A DNA stretch of 64,000 bases from Campylobacter showae (GTDB taxonomy: Bacteria; Campylobacterota; Campylobacteria; Campylobacterales; Campylobacteraceae): NCBI RefSeq assembly GCF_900699785.1, contig NZ_LR535679.1:930001-994000 (forward strand), in the 5' to 3' direction. The stretch's first letter is position 1. Each line of letters begins with the position of its first letter. The position numbers and the translations under genes are program-made. Of the stretch, positions 26,912-37,645 are shown in pieces. The notes beneath the pieces are model-generated. The model did no database searches. It was given only the letters and a program-made list of their open reading frames with translations, and was not told where the DNA came from.

Positions 26912-27065
26912 CTTAAAATTCGTCCGTTTTTATATCGTTGCGAGCGCACACAAATTTAACCCCACATAAAATAAACTTCCCTGCAAGATACTCAAAATCA
27001 AATTTGTCTTTTATTTCGAGCTCTAAGCCCCAAATTTAGACAAATTTAACCGCACAAATTCAGCC

Positions 27066-30000
27066 TCACTCGCCGCCTAAATATTCCTGTAGGCTTTTGA
27101 CTTCGAGCGCACTGCCGTCCTGCACGCTTTTTAGCGATTTAGCCGCCGCTAGAGCCGCCGACATCGTCGTGAAATACGGGATCTTAAATCGCATGATGTT
27201 TTGTCTGATTTTCTTGCCATCCTCGCTGTTTGATTTGCTGTCGCTGGTGTTGATGACGAGCGCGATGTCGCCGTTTTTGAGCCTATCCTCGACGTTTGGG
27301 CGGCCTTCGCTGATCTTGTAGACGAACTCGCTCTCTACGCCCGCGTCATTTAAAATTTTATACGTTCCGCCCGTGGCGATGATTTTAAAGCCGAGATTTA
27401 TGAGCTCGCGCGCCAAATTTGCGGCGTATTTTTTGTCCGCGTCGGCAAGAGTCAAAAAGACTAGGCCGCTAGTAGGAAGCGAGTTACTCGCGGCGATCTG
27501 GCTTTTGGCAAAGCTTTTGGCAAAGCTCTCGGATATACCCATGACCTCGCCCGTACTTTTCATCTCAGGACCCAGGATTAGATCGGCGCCCGGGAGCTTG
27601 CTAAACGGAAATACGGCTTCTTTGACGCAGACGTGATTTTTCACGCGAGGCTTGAGTATGCCGCGCTCCTCGTAAACCGCGCCGTAGTTATCGTAAAATT
27701 TAAGCGCCTCGCGCAAATTTCCTTGCCACATCACGCGCGTAGCGACCTTTGCCATCGGTACGCCCGTCGCCTTGCTAACAAACGGCACCGTGCGGCTAGC
27801 GCGCGGGTTTACCTCGATTATGAAAAGTTCGTTCTCATAGATGGCAAACTGGATATTCATAAGCCCCACGACGCCTAAATTTAGCGCTATGTCGCGGGTT
27901 TGGTTTTCTACCTTTTCGATCATCTGCGCGGTCAAATTTAGCGGAGGCAGTATGCACGCGCTGTCGCCGCTATGGATGCCCGCCTCCTCGATATGCTGCA
28001 TCACGGCGCCGATATAGACGTCCTTGCCGTCGCTGATCGCGTCCACGTCGAGCTCTACGGCGTCTTGTAAAAATTTATCGATTAGCACTGGCGAGTGATT
28101 GCTGACCTTGACCGCCTCGCTCATGTATAGGCGTAGCTCCTCGTCGCTGTGCACGCGTCTCATCGCGCGCCCGCCTAGCACGTAGCTAGGGCGCACGAGT
28201 ACCGGATAGCCGATAGCGGCAGCCTTTTCTAGAGCCTCTTTTTCGCTTGTCGCAGTGTCGTTTCGCGGCTGTTTGACGCCTATTTTAGAGATAAATTCGC
28301 TAAATTTTTTGCGGTCCTCGGCGACGTCGATCGTGCGCGCGCTGGTGCCGATGATTTTTGCGCCCGCTATGCTTAGGCGTTTGGCGAATTTTAGCGGAGT
28401 CTGGCCGCCAAAATGCACGATCACGCCGTCCGGATTTTCGTGCTCGATCACGGCTCTAACGTGCTCGAAATCGATCGGCTCAAAATACAAAATATCGCTC
28501 GTGTCGTAGTCGGTACTGACGGTTTCTGGGTTGCAGTTATACATTATGGTTTTGACGCCCATGTCGCGCAGCGCGTAGCTAGCGTGCACGCAGCAGTAGT
28601 CAAACTCGATGCCTTGGCCTATGCGGTTTGGCCCGCCGCCGATGATCATCACTTTTTTCTCTTTTTGCGCCGAATTTGAGCTCAAATTTGACTCCGCAAA
28701 ATTTGACGCAAGATGCGGCAGCTTGGTGATATTCGTCGTCGAGTAAAGATACGGCGTGAGCGCCTTAAACTCGCCCGCGCAGGTATCAACTTCGTTGTAT
28801 TCGAGGTTTATGCCCATTTTCTCGCGCGCGAAATATATGTCGTTTTGACCTAGGTCGAGGTTGTCTTTTAAATTTATCAGGTGCGCGATCATCTTGTCCG
28901 AAAAGCCCATCGTTTTAGCTTCGCGAAGCAGCGGCTCGTCGTTTAGGATGTCCATGTCGATACGCTCTTCAAATTTAACTATCTGCCAAATTTGATCCAA
29001 AAACCACGGGTCGATCTTGCTCATCTCGTGCACTTCGGCCACGCTAAGCCCGCCGCGAAACGCCTGCGCGACGTATAAAATGCGGCTTTCGTTCGCGTTT
29101 CTAAGGCCGTAAATAAGCGCGTTTTTCTCCAAATTTACGAAGTTAAATCCGTAATAGTCCTTTTCCATCGAGCAAAGCGCCTTTTGGATGCTCTCCTTAA
29201 ACGTCCTGCCGATCGCCATCACCTCGCCCACGCTCTTCATCGCGGTGCCTAGATACGGGTTTGCGCCCGGGAATTTCTCAAACGTAAAGCGCGGGATCTT
29301 GGTCACGATATAGTCGATGACGGGCTCAAAGCTAGCAGGCGTGCCGGTGATGTCGTTTTTGATTTCATCCAGGCTAAAGCCCACGGCTAGTAGTGTAGCA
29401 ACCTTGGCGATCGGGTAGCCCGTGGCCTTTGAGGCGAGTGCGGAGCTGCGGCTCACGCGCGGGTTCATCTCGATCACGATCATGCGGCCGGTTTTTGGAT
29501 TTATAGCAAACTGCACGTTGCTGCCGCCCGTATCCACGCCGATCTCGCGTAAAATTTTAAAACTCGCGTCGCGCATCGCCTGATACTCTTTGTCAGTTAG
29601 CGTAAGAGCCGGCGCAACCGTGATAGAGTCGCCCGTATGCACGCCCATGGGATCAAAATTTTCGATCGAGCAGACGATGATACAGTTGTCGTTGCGGTCG
29701 CGGATGACCTCCATCTCGTACTCTTTCCAGCCTAGCAAGCTCTCTTCGACCAAAATTTCATGTATCGGGCTGGCGTCTAGGCCGGTTTGGGCTAGTTCTT
29801 TAAATTCGTCGATATTATACGCCACGCCGCTGCCAGCACCGCCAAGAGTATAGCTAGCGCGGATGATGAGCGGGAAGCCGATGTTTGCGGCTGCGGCTAG
29901 CGCCTCGTCCATGTCGTAGGCGTATTGGCTTTGCGGCAAGTCCATGCCGATCTTTTGCATCGCCTTTTTAAACTCCTGCCTATCCTCGCCCTTTTTGATC

Positions 30001-30359
30001 GCTTGCGGGTTCGCGCCTAGAAATTTGACGCCGCCAAGCATGTCCGCTTCGTATAGTTGCATAGCGACGTTTAGCGCGACCTGGCCGCCCATCGTAGGCA
30101 GTATGGCATCGACTTTTTCTTTATCTATGATACGCTTGATACTCTCTTTAGTTATCGGCTCGACGTAGGTAGCGTCGGCAAAATCGGGATCGGTCATGAT
30201 GGTAGCTGGGTTTGAGTTAATGAGTACGACGCGGTAGCCTAGCTGCTTTAGCGTCTTTGCAGCTTGCGTGCCGCTGTAGTCGAATTCGCACGCCTGCCCG
30301 ATGACGATAGGGCCGCTGCCGATGAGTAAAACGGTGTTGATGTCGGTTCTTTTTGGCAT
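27066..30359 (-). CDS. carB: Carbamoyl-phosphate synthase large subunit
   Basis: A 1097-residue enzyme making carbamoyl phosphate for pyrimidines and arginine. The two ATP-grasp halves are evident: [20 protein letters not shown] at the N-terminus and [20 protein letters not shown] at about residue 575, with a C-terminal MGS-like allosteric domain ([25 protein letters not shown]). Length is normal. The start overlaps the mreC stop by one base. Confidence 0.97.
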   Translation of the reverse strand: MPKRTDINTVLLIGSGPIVIGQACEFDYSGTQAAKTLKQLGYRVVLINSNPATIMTDPDFADATYVEPITKESIKRIIDKEKVDAILPTMGGQVALNVAMQLYEADMLGGVKFLGANPQAIKKGEDRQEFKKAMQKIGMDLPQSQYAYDMDEALAAAANIGFPLIIRASYTLGGAGSGVAYNIDEFKELAQTGLDASPIHEILVEESLLGWKEYEMEVIRDRNDNCIIVCSIENFDPMGVHTGDSITVAPALTLTDKEYQAMRDASFKILREIGVDTGGSNVQFAINPKTGRMIVIEMNPRVSRSSALASKATGYPIAKVATLLAVGFSLDEIKNDITGTPASFEPVIDYIVTKIPRFTFEKFPGANPYLGTAMKSVGEVMAIGRTFKESIQKALCSMEKDYYGFNFVNLEKNALIYGLRNANESRILYVAQAFRGGLSVAEVHEMSKIDPWFLDQIWQIVKFEERIDMDILNDEPLLREAKTMGFSDKMIAHLINLKDNLDLGQNDIYFAREKMGINLEYNEVDTCAGEFKALTPYLYSTTNITKLPHLASNFAESNLSSNSAQKEKKVMIIGGGPNRIGQGIEFDYCCVHASYALRDMGVKTIMYNCNPETVSTDYDTSDILYFEPIDFEHVRAVIEHENPDGVIVHFGGQTPLKFAKRLSIAGAKIIGTSARTIDVAEDRKKFSEFISKIGVKQPRNDTATSEKEALEKAAAIGYPVLVRPSYVLGGRAMRRVHSDEELRLYMSEAVKVSNHSPVLIDKFLQDAVELDVDAISDGKDVYIGAVMQHIEEAGIHSGDSACILPPLNLTAQMIEKVENQTRDIALNLGVVGLMNIQFAIYENELFIIEVNPRASRTVPFVSKATGVPMAKVATRVMWQGNLREALKFYDNYGAVYEERGILKPRVKNHVCVKEAVFPFSKLPGADLILGPEMKSTGEVMGISESFAKSFAKSQIAASNSLPTSGLVFLTLADADKKYAANLARELINLGFKIIATGGTYKILNDAGVESEFVYKISEGRPNVEDRLKNGDIALVINTSDSKSNSEDGKKIRQNIMRFKIPYFTTMSAALAAAKSLKSVQDGSALEVKSLQEYLGGE

Positions 30360-31114
30360 TATTTTTCCTTTGTTACGACGTATAGATATGAGGGGATGGT
30401 TATTCTTACGTAAGGCTTTACGGCCGCGCTTTTATATAGGCTCTCTTGGATCACGCCCGTGACCTTGCCCACTGAAATCCCGCTGAAAAATATCCCGTCA
30501 AGCCCGCTCGTGACGACCTCGTCGCCCTCCTTTGGGCTGAGCCACTGGGGGATAAATTTCACCGTTATTCCGTCTTTGCTCCCGTGCGCTATGCCCGGGA
30601 TTTTTTCCTCGCCGATTGATACGGCGAATATACTTTTTGGATCGTTTTGTAGCAAGGCCATAGGGTTGCCGTCCTTACTCACGACGATACCCGCGCTCTT
30701 GCCTTGGTAAATGAGTCCGTAAATTTTAGACTCGTCGTAGCCGCTAAATTTATCCAGCCAGACCTTGTCGTAGTCGCTGATATTTACGTAGCTAAGCGCG
30801 CGCACGAGCTGGACTCTAGGCTCGTAGGCGGTCGAGTTTTTATCGACTAAAATTTCGTTTAGCTCCTTTGCGAAGCTTGAAAGCAAAGCCGCCGATTTTT
30901 CCAGTTCGGCGTTTTGAGCGCGAAGCTGCTTTATCTCCTCGCGCTGCCTAAAGTGCTCGTTTACGCCGTCTTTTACAAATTTGACCGCGTCGTCGTAGGC
31001 GGCGACTATGCGGTTGTTTAAATTTACGACGTATCCCGAGATGAGCGCGCCCCTATCAAGCGAAAAAAATACCAGCGCGCCGATGAGAGCGACGAATAAA
31101 ATTTTACTCTTCAT
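30359..31114 (-). CDS. mreC: Rod shape-determining protein MreC
   Basis: A 251-residue bitopic protein of the elongasome. One N-terminal membrane helix (about 5-20) is followed by a coiled coil ([20 protein letters not shown]) and the periplasmic beta domain. It links MreB to the cell-wall synthases. Overlaps mreB by 11 bases. No mreD is seen next to it; carB follows instead, the usual order in Campylobacter. Confidence 0.92.
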   Translation of the reverse strand: MKSKILFVALIGALVFFSLDRGALISGYVVNLNNRIVAAYDDAVKFVKDGVNEHFRQREEIKQLRAQNAELEKSAALLSSFAKELNEILVDKNSTAYEPRVQLVRALSYVNISDYDKVWLDKFSGYDESKIYGLIYQGKSAGIVVSKDGNPMALLQNDPKSIFAVSIGEEKIPGIAHGSKDGITVKFIPQWLSPKEGDEVVTSGLDGIFFSGISVGKVTGVIQESLYKSAAVKPYVRITIPSYLYVVTKEK

Positions 31115-32141
31115 TTACGAGTTGTTGTAAAAATTTAATCTCCTCAAGAGCCTTGCCGGTACCTCTAGCCACGGCTAGCAACGGATCGTCCGCGACAAAA
31201 ACGGGAAGCTTAACGATATCGCTTAGATATTTATCAAGGCCGCGGATCAGCGCGCCGCCTCCGGTTAGTACGATACCGTTTTCTACGATATCTCCCGCAA
31301 GATCGGGCGGCATCATCTCAAGCACGGTTTTTAGGGCATCTGCGATCTCTTTTAGCGGTTCTCGCATAGCCTCGCGTACGTCCTCGCTCGTTAGCTCCAC
31401 GCGGCTTAGTAGGCCGCTGATCTGGTCGCGACCTTTTACTACAATGCTAAGCTCCTCGGGTAGCTGAATCGCCGAACCGACGGAAATTTTGATATCCTCG
31501 CCCGCTCGCTCGCCGATTAGGAGGTTGTATTTTTCTTTTATGTAGTTTACGATGCTCATGTCGATTTTATCGCCCGCGGTGCGGATAGACTTGCTGATAA
31601 CTAGACCGCCTAGAGATACTACGCCGATCTCGGTCGTACCACCGCCGATATCGACGACTAGGTTCCCCTGCGGTTCGCGTACCGGTAAATTTGCCCCGAT
31701 AGCAGCAGCCATAGGCTCCTCGATCAAAAATACCTCTCTAGCCCCGGCGCTTAGAGCGCTCTCGCGTACGGCTTTTCGCTCGACTTGAGTTAGACCGTAA
31801 GGCACGGAGATGATGATACGAGGGCGCAGGAAGCTCTTTCTGCGGTGAGTTTTTTCGATGAAATAGCGGATCATCTTTTCCGTCATGTCAAAATCCGCGA
31901 TAACGCCGTCTCTCATCGGGCGGATTGCTTCGATATCGCCGGGAGTTTTACCGACCATCTCTTTTGCTTCGTGGCCGACGGCTAATATTTTTTGCTTGCC
32001 GTATTTTTCGCGTTGTACCGCGACGACGCTGGGCTCGTTTATGATGATACCCTTATCTTTTACTAAAACCAGCGTATTTGCCGTGCCCAGGTCGATTCCC
32101 ATATCGCTCGAAAAAAATCCTATTATCTGGTCTAAAATCAT
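31104..32141 (-). CDS. mreB: Rod shape-determining protein MreB
   Basis: A 345-residue bacterial actin. Nucleotide-binding motifs include [30 protein letters not shown] and [14 protein letters not shown]. It directs side-wall growth and cell shape. Eight bases after clpX. Confidence 0.97.
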   Translation of the reverse strand: MILDQIIGFFSSDMGIDLGTANTLVLVKDKGIIINEPSVVAVQREKYGKQKILAVGHEAKEMVGKTPGDIEAIRPMRDGVIADFDMTEKMIRYFIEKTHRRKSFLRPRIIISVPYGLTQVERKAVRESALSAGAREVFLIEEPMAAAIGANLPVREPQGNLVVDIGGGTTEIGVVSLGGLVISKSIRTAGDKIDMSIVNYIKEKYNLLIGERAGEDIKISVGSAIQLPEELSIVVKGRDQISGLLSRVELTSEDVREAMREPLKEIADALKTVLEMMPPDLAGDIVENGIVLTGGGALIRGLDKYLSDIVKLPVFVADDPLLAVARGTGKALEEIKFLQQLVNEE

Positions 32142-32149
32142 TTGTATCC

Positions 32150-33382
32150 TTATGCGCTTATTTTATTGTTTTTTACGAAAATCGGCTTTTCTTTGCCGTT
32201 TACGACCTCTTTCGTGATCACTACGTCGTAGCCCGCAAGCTCGGGTAGTTCATACATTATATCGGTCATCACCTCTTCCATTATGCTTCGCAGTCCCCTG
32301 GCTCCCGTTTTTCGCTCGATAGCCAACCTCGCGACCTCTTTTAGAGCTTCGTCGTCAAATTTCAAATTTGCCCTATCTATCGCGAAAAGCTTTTGGTACT
32401 GCTTTAGTATCGCATTTTTAGGCTCGGTTAAAATTCGCACCATGTCGTCCTGCGTGATTTTATTTAACGTGGCGACTACGTGAAGCCTGCCGATGAGCTC
32501 CGGGATTAGTCCAAAATGTACCAAATCGTCGCTCTCAAGCGCGTCTAGCAAATTTTCCTTATCATCTTTTGAGCGTTTATCTTGACCGAAGCCCAGCACG
32601 TTTTTACCGATCCTGCGCTCGATGATGTCGGCTAGACCGTCAAACGCGCCCCCGCAGACGAAGAGGATATTTGAGGTATCTATCTGGATAAATTCCTGAT
32701 TAGGGTGCTTTCTGCCGCCTTTTGGGGGGATATTTACGAGGCTACCCTCAATGATTTTTAAAAGCGCCTGCTGCACGCCCTCGCCGCTCACGTCGCGCGT
32801 GATCGAGCGATTTTCGCTCATCCTGGCGATCTTATCTATCTCATCGACGAAAACTATGCCTTGCTCGGCGCGCTTTACGTCGCCGTCCGCGGCCTGCAAA
32901 AGACGAGTCAGGATATTTTCCACGTCTTCGCCGACGTAGCCGGCCTCCGTTAGGCTCGTAGCGTCGCAGATGGCGATAGGCACGTCTAGAAATTTAGCCA
33001 GCGTCTGCGCCATTAGCGTCTTACCGCTACCTGTAGGCCCCACAAGCAAGATATTTGATTTTGATATCTCCGTATCGTCCTCGATCTCACCTTTTCTAAA
33101 AATTCTTTTGTAGTGGTTATAAACGCCGACGCTAAAGACCTTTTTGGCTTTATCTTGACCGATGACGTAGTTATCTAGCACCGCCTTTAGCTCTTTTGGC
33201 GTCAAATTTTGATAGTCTCTAGTTCGCTCTTCTTTTTCTTGCTCGCGACTCTCCTCGCCGTAAAGCACCTTGTAAGCGGCGGTGATGCAGTGCTCGCATA
33301 TAAACGAAGTCCCGTCTATATCGGCCAGCAGTCTCCTCTCGGCAGACTCTACCTCGCCGCAAAAATTACATTTTCTCGCCAT
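32150..33382 (-). CDS. clpX: ATP-dependent protease ATPase subunit ClpX
   Basis: 410 residues from the ATG at 33382. N-terminal zinc-binding domain (CNFCG and CEHC pairs), AAA+ module with Walker [10 protein letters not shown] and Walker [13 protein letters not shown], and the sensor region GLIPELIGR. It unfolds substrates for ClpP. An upstream in-frame start exists, but 33382 gives the standard [10 protein letters not shown]-terminus and overlaps the lpxA stop by one base. Confidence 0.96.
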   Translation of the reverse strand: MARKCNFCGEVESAERRLLADIDGTSFICEHCITAAYKVLYGEESREQEKEERTRDYQNLTPKELKAVLDNYVIGQDKAKKVFSVGVYNHYKRIFRKGEIEDDTEISKSNILLVGPTGSGKTLMAQTLAKFLDVPIAICDATSLTEAGYVGEDVENILTRLLQAADGDVKRAEQGIVFVDEIDKIARMSENRSITRDVSGEGVQQALLKIIEGSLVNIPPKGGRKHPNQEFIQIDTSNILFVCGGAFDGLADIIERRIGKNVLGFGQDKRSKDDKENLLDALESDDLVHFGLIPELIGRLHVVATLNKITQDDMVRILTEPKNAILKQYQKLFAIDRANLKFDDEALKEVARLAIERKTGARGLRSIMEEVMTDIMYELPELAGYDVVITKEVVNGKEKPIFVKNNKISA

Positions 33383-34170
33383 TATTCTCTTCCTTTTGCT
33401 AATGGGATACCGCGCTTGGTGCTTAGGATAAATTCGCACATTTTTCGCACCTGTTCGTTCGCTACGCTCCCTAAAAGCTCGCTAGCCGCAGCCTTTAGAT
33501 CCCCGCTTTTTCTAAATAAAAATTTATACGCCCTGTTTATCTCTTCGACCGTGTCTTTATCGAATCTTCGTCTGATACCGACTAAATTTAAGCTTCTGAT
33601 GTAGGCTCGGTTGCCTTCGGCTAGGCAAAACGGCACGACGTCCTGAGATAGCGCGCTAGCGCCCGCGATCATGCAGCTCTCGCCGACTCTCACGAACTGA
33701 TGTATCGGTGTCATGCCGCCCACGACGCTGTAGTCGCCAAGCTCCACGTGACCCGCTAGAGTCGCGTTGTTTGCCAGGATGACGTTATTTCCTATGATAC
33801 AGTCGTGCGCGACGTGGCAGTAGGCCATGATAAACGCGTTGTCGCCGATACGCGTGATCCCGTCGCCTTTGTGCGTGCCCGAGTTTATCGTGCAAAACTC
33901 GCGGATCGTCGCGTTTTTACCGATGCGAACGCCCGTGTTTTCCTCGGCGCGGTAGCTCACGTCCTGCGGGATATCGCCCACGATAGCGTAGCTGTAAATT
34001 TTACCGCCCTCGCCGATATGCGTGTCGCCCACGATCCTGGCGCCCTGCTTTACGAGTACGCCGTCGCCTAGCACGGCGTCTTTGCTGACGTAGGCATAGG
34101 CCTCGATCGTTACGTCCTCGCCGATCTTCGCGCCGTCTTCGACGACGGCTTGCGGATGGATATTTCTCAT
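33382..34170 (-). CDS. lpxA: Acyl-ACP--UDP-N-acetylglucosamine O-acyltransferase
   Basis: A 262-residue left-handed beta-helix enzyme, first in lipid A synthesis. Hexapeptide repeats run through about 190 residues; the catalytic His lies in [14 protein letters not shown], and the helical C-terminal part begins after GIRRRF. Ten bases after fabZ and coupled to clpX. Confidence 0.96.
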   Translation of the reverse strand: MRNIHPQAVVEDGAKIGEDVTIEAYAYVSKDAVLGDGVLVKQGARIVGDTHIGEGGKIYSYAIVGDIPQDVSYRAEENTGVRIGKNATIREFCTINSGTHKGDGITRIGDNAFIMAYCHVAHDCIIGNNVILANNATLAGHVELGDYSVVGGMTPIHQFVRVGESCMIAGASALSQDVVPFCLAEGNRAYIRSLNLVGIRRRFDKDTVEEINRAYKFLFRKSGDLKAAASELLGSVANEQVRKMCEFILSTKRGIPLAKGRE

Positions 34171-34180
34171 TTTGGCTCGC

Positions 34181-34627
34181 TTATTTATCTACGATCATAG
34201 CTTTTAGCTCGGCCTCGCACGCTAGCGTGCCGTCCACGTAGGCTTCGCCTTTTAGCACCCAGATATTGCCTTTGTGTTTTAGCACTTCAAGGCGGTACTC
34301 GAGCCTGTCGCCCGGGCGTATCGGATGGCGAAATTTCGCTCCGTCGATGCTCATAAAATAAACGACTTTATTTTCGATGCCCGCTTGATGCTCGTCGCTC
34401 ATGCTCTTAAACGCGAGTACGCCGCCGGCCTGCGCCATGCCCTCGATGATCATCACGCCCGGATATATCGGGTGACCCGGGAAGTGTCCCTGAAACACGG
34501 GCTCACCGATAGTGACGTTTTTATACGCGACGATGTGTTTAGCGGGCTCTAGCTCGGTCACTCGGTCGATGAGCAAAAATGGATACCTATGCGGGAGTAT
34601 TTTTTGGATTTCAACGATGTCGATCAC
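34181..34627 (-). CDS. fabZ: 3-hydroxyacyl-ACP dehydratase FabZ
   Basis: A 148-residue hot-dog enzyme of fatty-acid elongation. The catalytic His is in [19 protein letters not shown] and the Glu follows in the central helix (EGMAQAGG). The fabZ-lpxA order balances fatty-acid and lipid A synthesis in many Gram-negatives. Probably first of the fabZ-lpxA-clpX-mreB-mreC-carB unit. Confidence 0.95.
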   Translation of the reverse strand: MIDIVEIQKILPHRYPFLLIDRVTELEPAKHIVAYKNVTIGEPVFQGHFPGHPIYPGVMIIEGMAQAGGVLAFKSMSDEHQAGIENKVVYFMSIDGAKFRHPIRPGDRLEYRLEVLKHKGNIWVLKGEAYVDGTLACEAELKAMIVDK

Positions 34628-35115
34628 TTTAAACCTTGTGAGTAAAATTTAAAGCCGATTTTAGCCAAATTTTGCTAAGAAAAAGATTATTGATTTGGCC
34701 GGGGCAAAATTTAGCGGCTAAATTTTCGTGCTTTTTGGCACCAAATTTAATGGGCAAATTTGCGGCGCGAGCTAAATTAACCTTAAATTAACTCAAATTT
34801 AGCTCATCCGCGTTCGTCAAATTTGATTGCTTAAATTTGTTGTTTTAGTATTTGCTCGAATTTACTCGGCTAACTTGCGTCAAATTCGGCCGATTTCGTT
34901 TTATTTTTTCGCTCGGCCAGCTAAATTCGGCTTACTTTTGCTTGCTAAATTTGACCGTTTCGGGCTCAAATTCAGACTTGATTTTTTTGTCGAGCGGGTT
35001 AAATTTTGCATCGAAATTTAACCAAAATTTGCCGGAATTTACCCGCCCAATTTGCTCAAATTTGCCCGCTCATATTTCAAATTTGCTTCCAAATTTGCCG
35101 TCCTTGCGGCGAGAG
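34628..35115. other. Intergenic region packed with AAATTT words
   Basis: 488 bases without a credible gene; the open frames here are made of repeated Lys-Phe/Asn-Leu codons. I count about sixteen AAATTT hexamers. The fabZ promoter should lie at its left end. Confidence 0.7.
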
Positions 35116-36213
35116 TCAAATCCCGGTCCAGGCGGCGCAAATTTCCATCGTCAAAACCTCGCGGCTATCGTTATAAAGCTCGTCTTTAGCGTAGATTTCG
35201 TATCTGCCCGCGCGAATTTCATCCAGCACGATTATAGGATTTTGGCTAAATTCTCCGCACAGCTCGCGGCGGATTTCCAGCTCGCGAGATACGGCGATAG
35301 GCCGGCGACAAAGCTCATTTACGCTAGCGAATTTTTCGCCCGAGAGCTCGTTAAATTTAGCCAAATTTAATAGCGTCACGCCGTCTCGCAGCTCGTCGCA
35401 AATTTGCGCCGTCTCGCTCACACTAAATTTGACGTTCTCGCGCTTAAAATGCGAGTAGAGCAAAAAATACGACGGCAGGGCGGCTTTATCAAATTTGACG
35501 TAGGCGCGCAGCAAGCGGTAATTTAGAAAATACTTGCGCGATAGATGAAACGGCGTGCCCGCAGCCTCGCACTCTCGCACCTTTTCATAAAGCTCCAAAC
35601 GCTCCTCGATGCCGCCCGGCATCACCCGCCCGCTAACCTCGCTCATAAGCTCGCTAAGCGGCAGTTTTTGCGCCTCGCGCTGCTTGCTAAGCCCAAAAAT
35701 ACAGCCGCAGTAGTTTTGATGATAGAGTTTATCTTTTTTAGCGAGCTCAAACTGCGCGTTCGTGCCGCCGCCCGCGCGGTAGTCCACGGCAAAGGTTTCA
35801 AGGCCGTATTTGCCCGCAGCCCTATTTAGCGCGGATTCTAGCTGCGAGAAGTCTTTTTTCGGGCTCATCAGCAGCGTCGTGGTGATAGATTTTTCGCCTA
35901 GCTCGCACGCTTTTTGGGCCGAATTTCCCACGCGAAAATCAAAGCAATACGCACAGCGCTTGCCCTTTTCAGGCTCGTTTTCAAGCCCCTTTGCGCCCGC
36001 AAGCCACGCCTCGTATTCGTACTCACCGCAGATGAGCTCGATGCCTAGCTTTTCGCAGCTTCTTTTTACGTCGCGAAACCTCATCAAAAACTCGCTATAC
36101 GGATGGATGTTTGGATCGTAGAAATAGCCGATGAGACGCTCGTGCGGACGGTCGGCGCGTAGGCGTTGCAGAAAATAGTGGCTGTCGACCGAGCAGCAGA
36201 TGTGAACTAACAT
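35116..36213 (-). CDS. queH: Epoxyqueuosine reductase QueH
   Basis: A 365-residue protein of the QueH (former DUF208) family, which reduces epoxyqueuosine in tRNA to queuosine without cobalamin. The N-terminal LVHICCSVDSHYF pair of cysteines, RCAYCFDFR (CxxC) and NYCGCIFG supply the Fe-S and metal ligands. The C-terminal 150 residues extend beyond the minimal family size of about 200 and match nothing I recognise. queE and queD are on the other strand near 41-42 kb, so the queuosine pathway is well represented. Confidence 0.88.
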   Translation of the reverse strand: MLVHICCSVDSHYFLQRLRADRPHERLIGYFYDPNIHPYSEFLMRFRDVKRSCEKLGIELICGEYEYEAWLAGAKGLENEPEKGKRCAYCFDFRVGNSAQKACELGEKSITTTLLMSPKKDFSQLESALNRAAGKYGLETFAVDYRAGGGTNAQFELAKKDKLYHQNYCGCIFGLSKQREAQKLPLSELMSEVSGRVMPGGIEERLELYEKVRECEAAGTPFHLSRKYFLNYRLLRAYVKFDKAALPSYFLLYSHFKRENVKFSVSETAQICDELRDGVTLLNLAKFNELSGEKFASVNELCRRPIAVSRELEIRRELCGEFSQNPIIVLDEIRAGRYEIYAKDELYNDSREVLTMEICAAWTGI

Positions 36214-36242
36214 TATAATTCCCCATAAACGACGGATTTTAG

Positions 36243-36313
36243 AATAAATTTTTCTATACCCGCCGCAGTCACGGACGACCGGTCCGCTCCTTTGCGGGCA
36301 AGAAAAATTTATT
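36243..36313. repeat. Long AT-armed hairpin between queH and miaA
   Basis: Perfect 13-bp arms (AATAAATTTTTCT at 36243-36255, complement at 36301-36313), then CCCGC/GCGGG (36259-36263, 36294-36298), enclosing a smaller GC hairpin. Similar in form to 57260-57318. Confidence 0.6.
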
Positions 36314-36538
36314 TAAACTACGCCTATTTTGTCTTGAATATTTTTTACCGATTTTACTAAATTTAACTGCAAATTTCATTAAAGCTAGCAGCTTAAATTT
36401 AAAAATGTGCGGCGCGATAGTTTCAAGCAATGTATCAAAGTTTGAAAACCAAATTTAGCACTGTCAAGATGCAGGTCTCGGTGCGTAAAATTTCGAGTTA
36501 AATTTGCAAATTTGACCGTAAAACGATAAGGCAAAGTA

Positions 36539-36641
36539 TCTTGCGATGATTTTAAATGTTTTGAAGTAAATTTCGTCCCAAGACTAGACATGTAGTCTGT
36601 CGCAGGGCGAAATTTACGAAATCATTTAAAAGCGCGCAAGA
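36539..36641. repeat. 102-nt structured element, copy 1
   Basis: Nested stems: TCTTGCG with 36635-36641, TTTTAAATG (36550-36558) with 36623-36631, GTAAATTTCG (36566-36575) with 36608-36617, and AGACTA (36581-36586) with TAGTCT (36593-36598). The core from AAGACTAGACATGTAGTCTG to GGGCGAAA recurs at 57403-57504. Oriented opposite to the flanking genes. Could be a structured RNA, a small mobile repeat or a bidirectional terminator. Confidence 0.75.
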
Positions 36642-36664
36642 GGCAAGCCGCTAAATTTGCAAAT

Positions 36665-37555
36665 TTAACCATTTAAAAATTCTATGATTTTCTCTTCACA
36701 CTCTTTGACCGAACCGCTAAATTTACCCTCAAACTGCGATCTATTAAACGTCCGCTGACGCTTAGCCAGCTGCGCCGTGTGCGTGCATATGAGCTCCTCT
36801 AGCTCGGTCTGGGTTTTGATCTCGCCTCGCAAAAACTCGCCGCACTCCTTTAGGCCGACCGAGTTTAGCGGCTTTGGTCGCTGCGGATACCGCGCAAACA
36901 GCTCCCGCGCCTCATCCAGCAAACCCTGCTCAAACATCGCCCTAGTGCGCTCTTTGATACGCTCCCTTAGCTCGTCCCTATCCCAGCTAAGCTCGAAAAT
37001 CGCCAAATTTGACGCGACGGGAGCTAGGGTATTTTCGCGCAGATACGCGCTCACGGCATCATTTCGCCCGCTAGAGCGCAAAAACGAGTAGATATCAAAC
37101 CACTTTTGCAGGCGGTAGGTATCGTTTGCGCTAAATTTGGCGGCAAACTCTGGATCGAGTCTTAAAACGAGCTCGTAAATTTTAGCGTTTGATAGGCTGC
37201 TTTCTACGCGCTCAAATTTGGGCGTGAGACCCGACAGCAAGGCCTTTAGATAAAATCCGCTGCCGCCGGTTATAAATAAATTTTTAGAGTTTTTTTGCGC
37301 AAATTCGCGAGCCGTTTTATAAACCTCAAAAAACATCCCGACGTCAAAATGCTCATCGGGCATGAGCAAATTTACCCCAAAGTGCGGCACCAAGGCTAGC
37401 TCGTCTGCGGTCGGCTTAGCGCTTGCGATATCGATAAATTTATAAACGCAAAGCGAATCAAGACTCAGAATCACTCCGTTAAATTCGCTCGCAAGCTTTA
37501 GCGCGAGCGCCGTTTTTCCGCTAGCGGTGGTGCCGATGATGGCGAGTTCTTTCAT
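36665..37555 (-). CDS. miaA: tRNA dimethylallyltransferase
   Basis: A 296-residue P-loop enzyme adding the isopentenyl group to A37 of tRNAs reading UNN codons. P-loop GTTASGKTALAL, then LSLDSLCVYKFIDIASAKPT, and the C-terminal LNSVGLKECGEFL and QLAKRQRTF segments. Length is normal. It is divergent from the prenyltransferase gene across a 90-base gap, whose plus-strand -10 is TAAAAT at 37617-37622. Confidence 0.94.
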   Translation of the reverse strand: MKELAIIGTTASGKTALALKLASEFNGVILSLDSLCVYKFIDIASAKPTADELALVPHFGVNLLMPDEHFDVGMFFEVYKTAREFAQKNSKNLFITGGSGFYLKALLSGLTPKFERVESSLSNAKIYELVLRLDPEFAAKFSANDTYRLQKWFDIYSFLRSSGRNDAVSAYLRENTLAPVASNLAIFELSWDRDELRERIKERTRAMFEQGLLDEARELFARYPQRPKPLNSVGLKECGEFLRGEIKTQTELEELICTHTAQLAKRQRTFNRSQFEGKFSGSVKECEEKIIEFLNG

Positions 37556-37645
37556 AAAAATGCCTTAAAATTCGTGAATCTGCTCAAATTTTATCACAAT
37601 TTACGCTTTTATAAGATAAAATAAAGCAAAAATTTCAGGAAGATT

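Noticed and set aside
34852..35370. 172-residue plus-strand frame at the end of queH
   Set aside because: Built of AAATTT spacer and antisense of queH; no protein-like features.
36385..36591. 68-residue minus-strand frame upstream of queH
   Set aside because: Lies across the structured element and AAATTT-rich DNA; no support.
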